From Symbiodinium natans (lineage: Eukaryota; Sar; Dinophyceae; Suessiales; Symbiodiniaceae), in the NCBI GenBank assembly GCA_905221605.1, contig CAJNDS010000715.1, forward strand, positions 18,246 through 82,245: 64,000 nucleotides of DNA, given 5' to 3'. Position 1 is the first letter of the stretch, and every line of letters starts with the position of its first letter. The notes beneath the pieces were generated by a model that made no database searches, was not told the DNA's origin, and saw only the letters and a list, made by a program, of their open reading frames with translations. Both the position numbers and the translations under genes were made by a program. Of the stretch, positions 62,138 to 64,000 are shown in pieces.

Positions 62138-62372
62138 CAAGGTTTAGGGTTTAGGGTCTAGGGTGTACTGTAGGGTATAAAGCAACCAGCCCCCCAACAA
62201 TGGTACTCTGTTTGGTAAGATGGTTCCTGGGCTGCTAGGTTCACAGAACTGGTCTCACCTCCGGTCAAGTGTCGACCTGTGCGTCTTGGACTTGCCAGGT
62301 ATAGGTTTAGGGTTTAGGGTTTAGGGTTTAGGGTTTAGGGTTTAGGGTTTAGGGTTTAGGGTTTAGGGTTGA
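62138..62372. repeat. Telomere-like arrays (TTTAGGG)
   Basis: A short array at about 62138-62165 and the longest pure one of the window at about 62303-62370 (nine to ten TTTAGGG units). Confidence 0.9.
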
Positions 62373-62659
62373 GGAGGTTAGAGGAGACTCGCCCGAATGG
62401 TCCTACGACGAAGCCCATTTTTACATCCTGCCGCCCCGAAGCCCACGAGCTTTATACGCCCATAGCGTCGTACAAACATATATCACTTGGCACCAAAGTT
62501 CTTGCAAGAATGGATGCGCATCCACCTCAGCTGAGCATTCGGAGAGCATTCAGAGACGTTGCTCAGCATCTGAATGTTTGAAGCTTGTCACGTGAAGCGC
62601 GCCTGCAAACAGACTCATGCTGCCCGGTCTTTTTCTGTTTCTTCTGGCCGGGTTGGAGG

Positions 62660-63150
62660 GCTTGGGGTTTAGGGTTTACGGTTTAGGCTTTAGGCTTTGG
62701 GGTTTGGGGTTTTGGGTTTAGGGCCAATGAACAGCCACTCGGTGCTGCTTGCTGCGGTTCTTGCGTCCTTGCCATGCTTCGCGAAGGGCCATTGTTACCA
62801 ACAGCGCCCTGTCTTTGACAGGTACTCTTCGCGTCAGCATTAGAAGCAGCAACTCCTGCACAACCCTAAGCCCTGAACCCTGAACCCTGAACCCTAAACC
62901 CTAAACCTCAAACCCTAAACCCTAAACCCCAAACCCGAAACCCTAAACCCTAAACCCTAAACCCCAAACCCCAAACCCCAAACCAAAGCGACTGCCATCC
63001 CTACGTGCAGGCGGTGATTCAAACGACTCGTCCAGACATCGCCACTTGGATCACCTTGAAAGACATGGGCTTACGGTTAGGATTCAGGGTTTAGGTTTGG
63101 GGTTTGGGGTTTGGGGTTTGGGGTTTGGGGTTTGGGGTTTGGGGTTAGGG
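62660..63150. repeat. Telomere-like arrays with CCCCAAA variants
   Basis: TTTAGGG/TTTGGGG units stand at about 62663-62722, CCCTGAA/CCCTAAA/CCCCAAA units at 62862-62985, and a GGTTTGG array (TTTGGGG) at about 63090-63145. Orientation changes twice. Confidence 0.9.
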
Positions 63151-64000
63151 TGTACTTGATACAGGTGCACAAGCTTGTCCTCGATCTTCTATACCTAGAC
63201 CCAAAAAATGCAATGGAATTTCATGACTGACCTATATTTTCTTGTGAGGTTGCATGCATTGCCCTGGGTACTTTAGGGTCGGGTCCAGCGAGAGGTTCTA
63301 GATCCTTCTAGCAGAGGCCATGATCGAATTGGACGAAGAGCGGCTGGATCGCATGCGCGAGGCCTGCACCTGCCGCAACTAAACCAGCAGTCGCTCAATG
63401 GAATTTTGAACACCAGTAAAGATCCCCAAGGTACCCCTAATATCGCAAACCCCCATATCAAGGCTCATTTCAGTCGTCTGTTCCTTGGGGACCAAATGAA
63501 CGCTAAAATTGGGGTCATATTCCCTACAGTACTATAATTCCTATTGAGGTAGTATGAACCCTATACTACTACAATTCCTAGTAAGGTACTCTGAACCCTA
63601 TAACTACCATAACTCCTATTAAAGTATGTGAACCATAAACCCTCTTAGGCTTCATAATTCGTCCTTGAGGTTGGTCTTGCATGGCAAGTGCAATGGCTTG
63701 CGAAGGTCCGAAGGCCCCCTTGAAGCCAAGCCAGTGCCGAACGCCCGAAACCCTAAACCCTCAACCCTAAACCCTCAACCCGATTTTGAAAACCCTATCA
63801 TCGGCCCTTCTGGGAACCTAAACTGTAGGGAGCTTTCGTTTTGATACCCTAACCCTAAATCCTAAACCCTAAACCCTAAATTCGGGGTTGGGCAGAAGGC
63901 TGGGTCGTCCCATGCAGGATTCGGGCTTGTGGAACACAGACGATGCCCCTTCTCATTGTCTTCGAGTAGTTAATGTTGGACCTGCTTTAATAATGTAACC
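63151..64000. other. Unique DNA with short repeats, no gene
   Basis: No exon is supported. A tandem repeat of about 38 bp lies at 63525-63638 and short CCCTAAA-type arrays at about 63745-63783 and 63846-63880. Confidence 0.5.
63525..63638. repeat. Tandem repeat of about 38 bp, three diverged copies
   Basis: Three units share the pattern TACTA.AATTCCTA.T.AGGTA..TGAACCCTA with several substitutions in each. The end of each unit (GAACCCTA) resembles a telomere unit. Confidence 0.65.

Noticed and set aside
1-64000. Search for the dinoflagellate spliced-leader sequence, tRNA, rRNA and CRISPR arrays
   Set aside because: No convincing match to the 22-nt spliced leader was seen by eye; a partial TTGGCTCAAG near 21696 is too short. 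No tRNA or rRNA core and no spaced direct repeats were found.

Overview
The window looks like nuclear DNA of a dinoflagellate, most probably a Symbiodiniaceae-type alga. This is inferred from several features together: plant-type telomere repeats (TTTAGGG) scattered internally, long intron-rich stretches whose short exons use GT-AG and apparently GC-AG borders, coding signal almost entirely on one strand, and a Ty1/copia element whose polyprotein carries extensions that I associate with dinoflagellate retroelements. No bacterial operon, rRNA, tRNA or CRISPR array was seen.

Layout. (1) About 0.7-38 kb: many short candidate exons on the minus strand, separated by introns and low-complexity DNA. 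Three tentative gene regions can be suggested. A coiled-coil gene lies at about 38-31.5 kb. A second gene starts at an N-myristoylation-like start exon at 30.8 kb and may run to about 21 kb. A third, coiled-coil-rich gene runs from about 20.7 kb to a C-terminal end near 5.5 kb. A few more exons lie at 3.8-0.7 kb. Gene borders are not proven. (2) 41.8-43.8 kb: two plus-strand exon candidates facing a minus-strand PAS-like exon group. (3) 44.7-58.6 kb: one degenerate Ty1/copia retrotransposon on the minus strand, in the order gag, protease, integrase, dioxygenase-like domain, reverse transcriptase, RNase H, membrane/Cys-rich tail. Its integrase end is interrupted by two head-to-tail copies of one non-LTR (LINE) retrotransposon, an 0.8-kb 5'-truncated copy and a 5.2-kb copy. 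Both use the same 14-bp target sequence. (4) 58.7-60.6 kb: a 9-bp minisatellite in alternating inverted blocks, lying where the copia 5' LTR should be. (5) 60.6-64 kb: AT-rich microsatellite, then short telomere-like arrays in both orientations separated by unique DNA.

The most interesting element is the copia polyprotein. Between integrase and reverse transcriptase it holds a double-stranded beta-helix-like region with an HxD...H...R pattern resembling TET/JBP 2-oxoglutarate/Fe(II) dioxygenases. That is suggestive in a lineage known for hydroxymethyluracil in its DNA. The polyprotein also ends in a transmembrane segment plus a Cys-rich domain. The copia frame is broken at several places and the LINE carries stops and a frameshift, so both are old copies.

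Limits: exons were found by eye from open frames, composition and splice-like borders. None was tested by alignment or RNA data.
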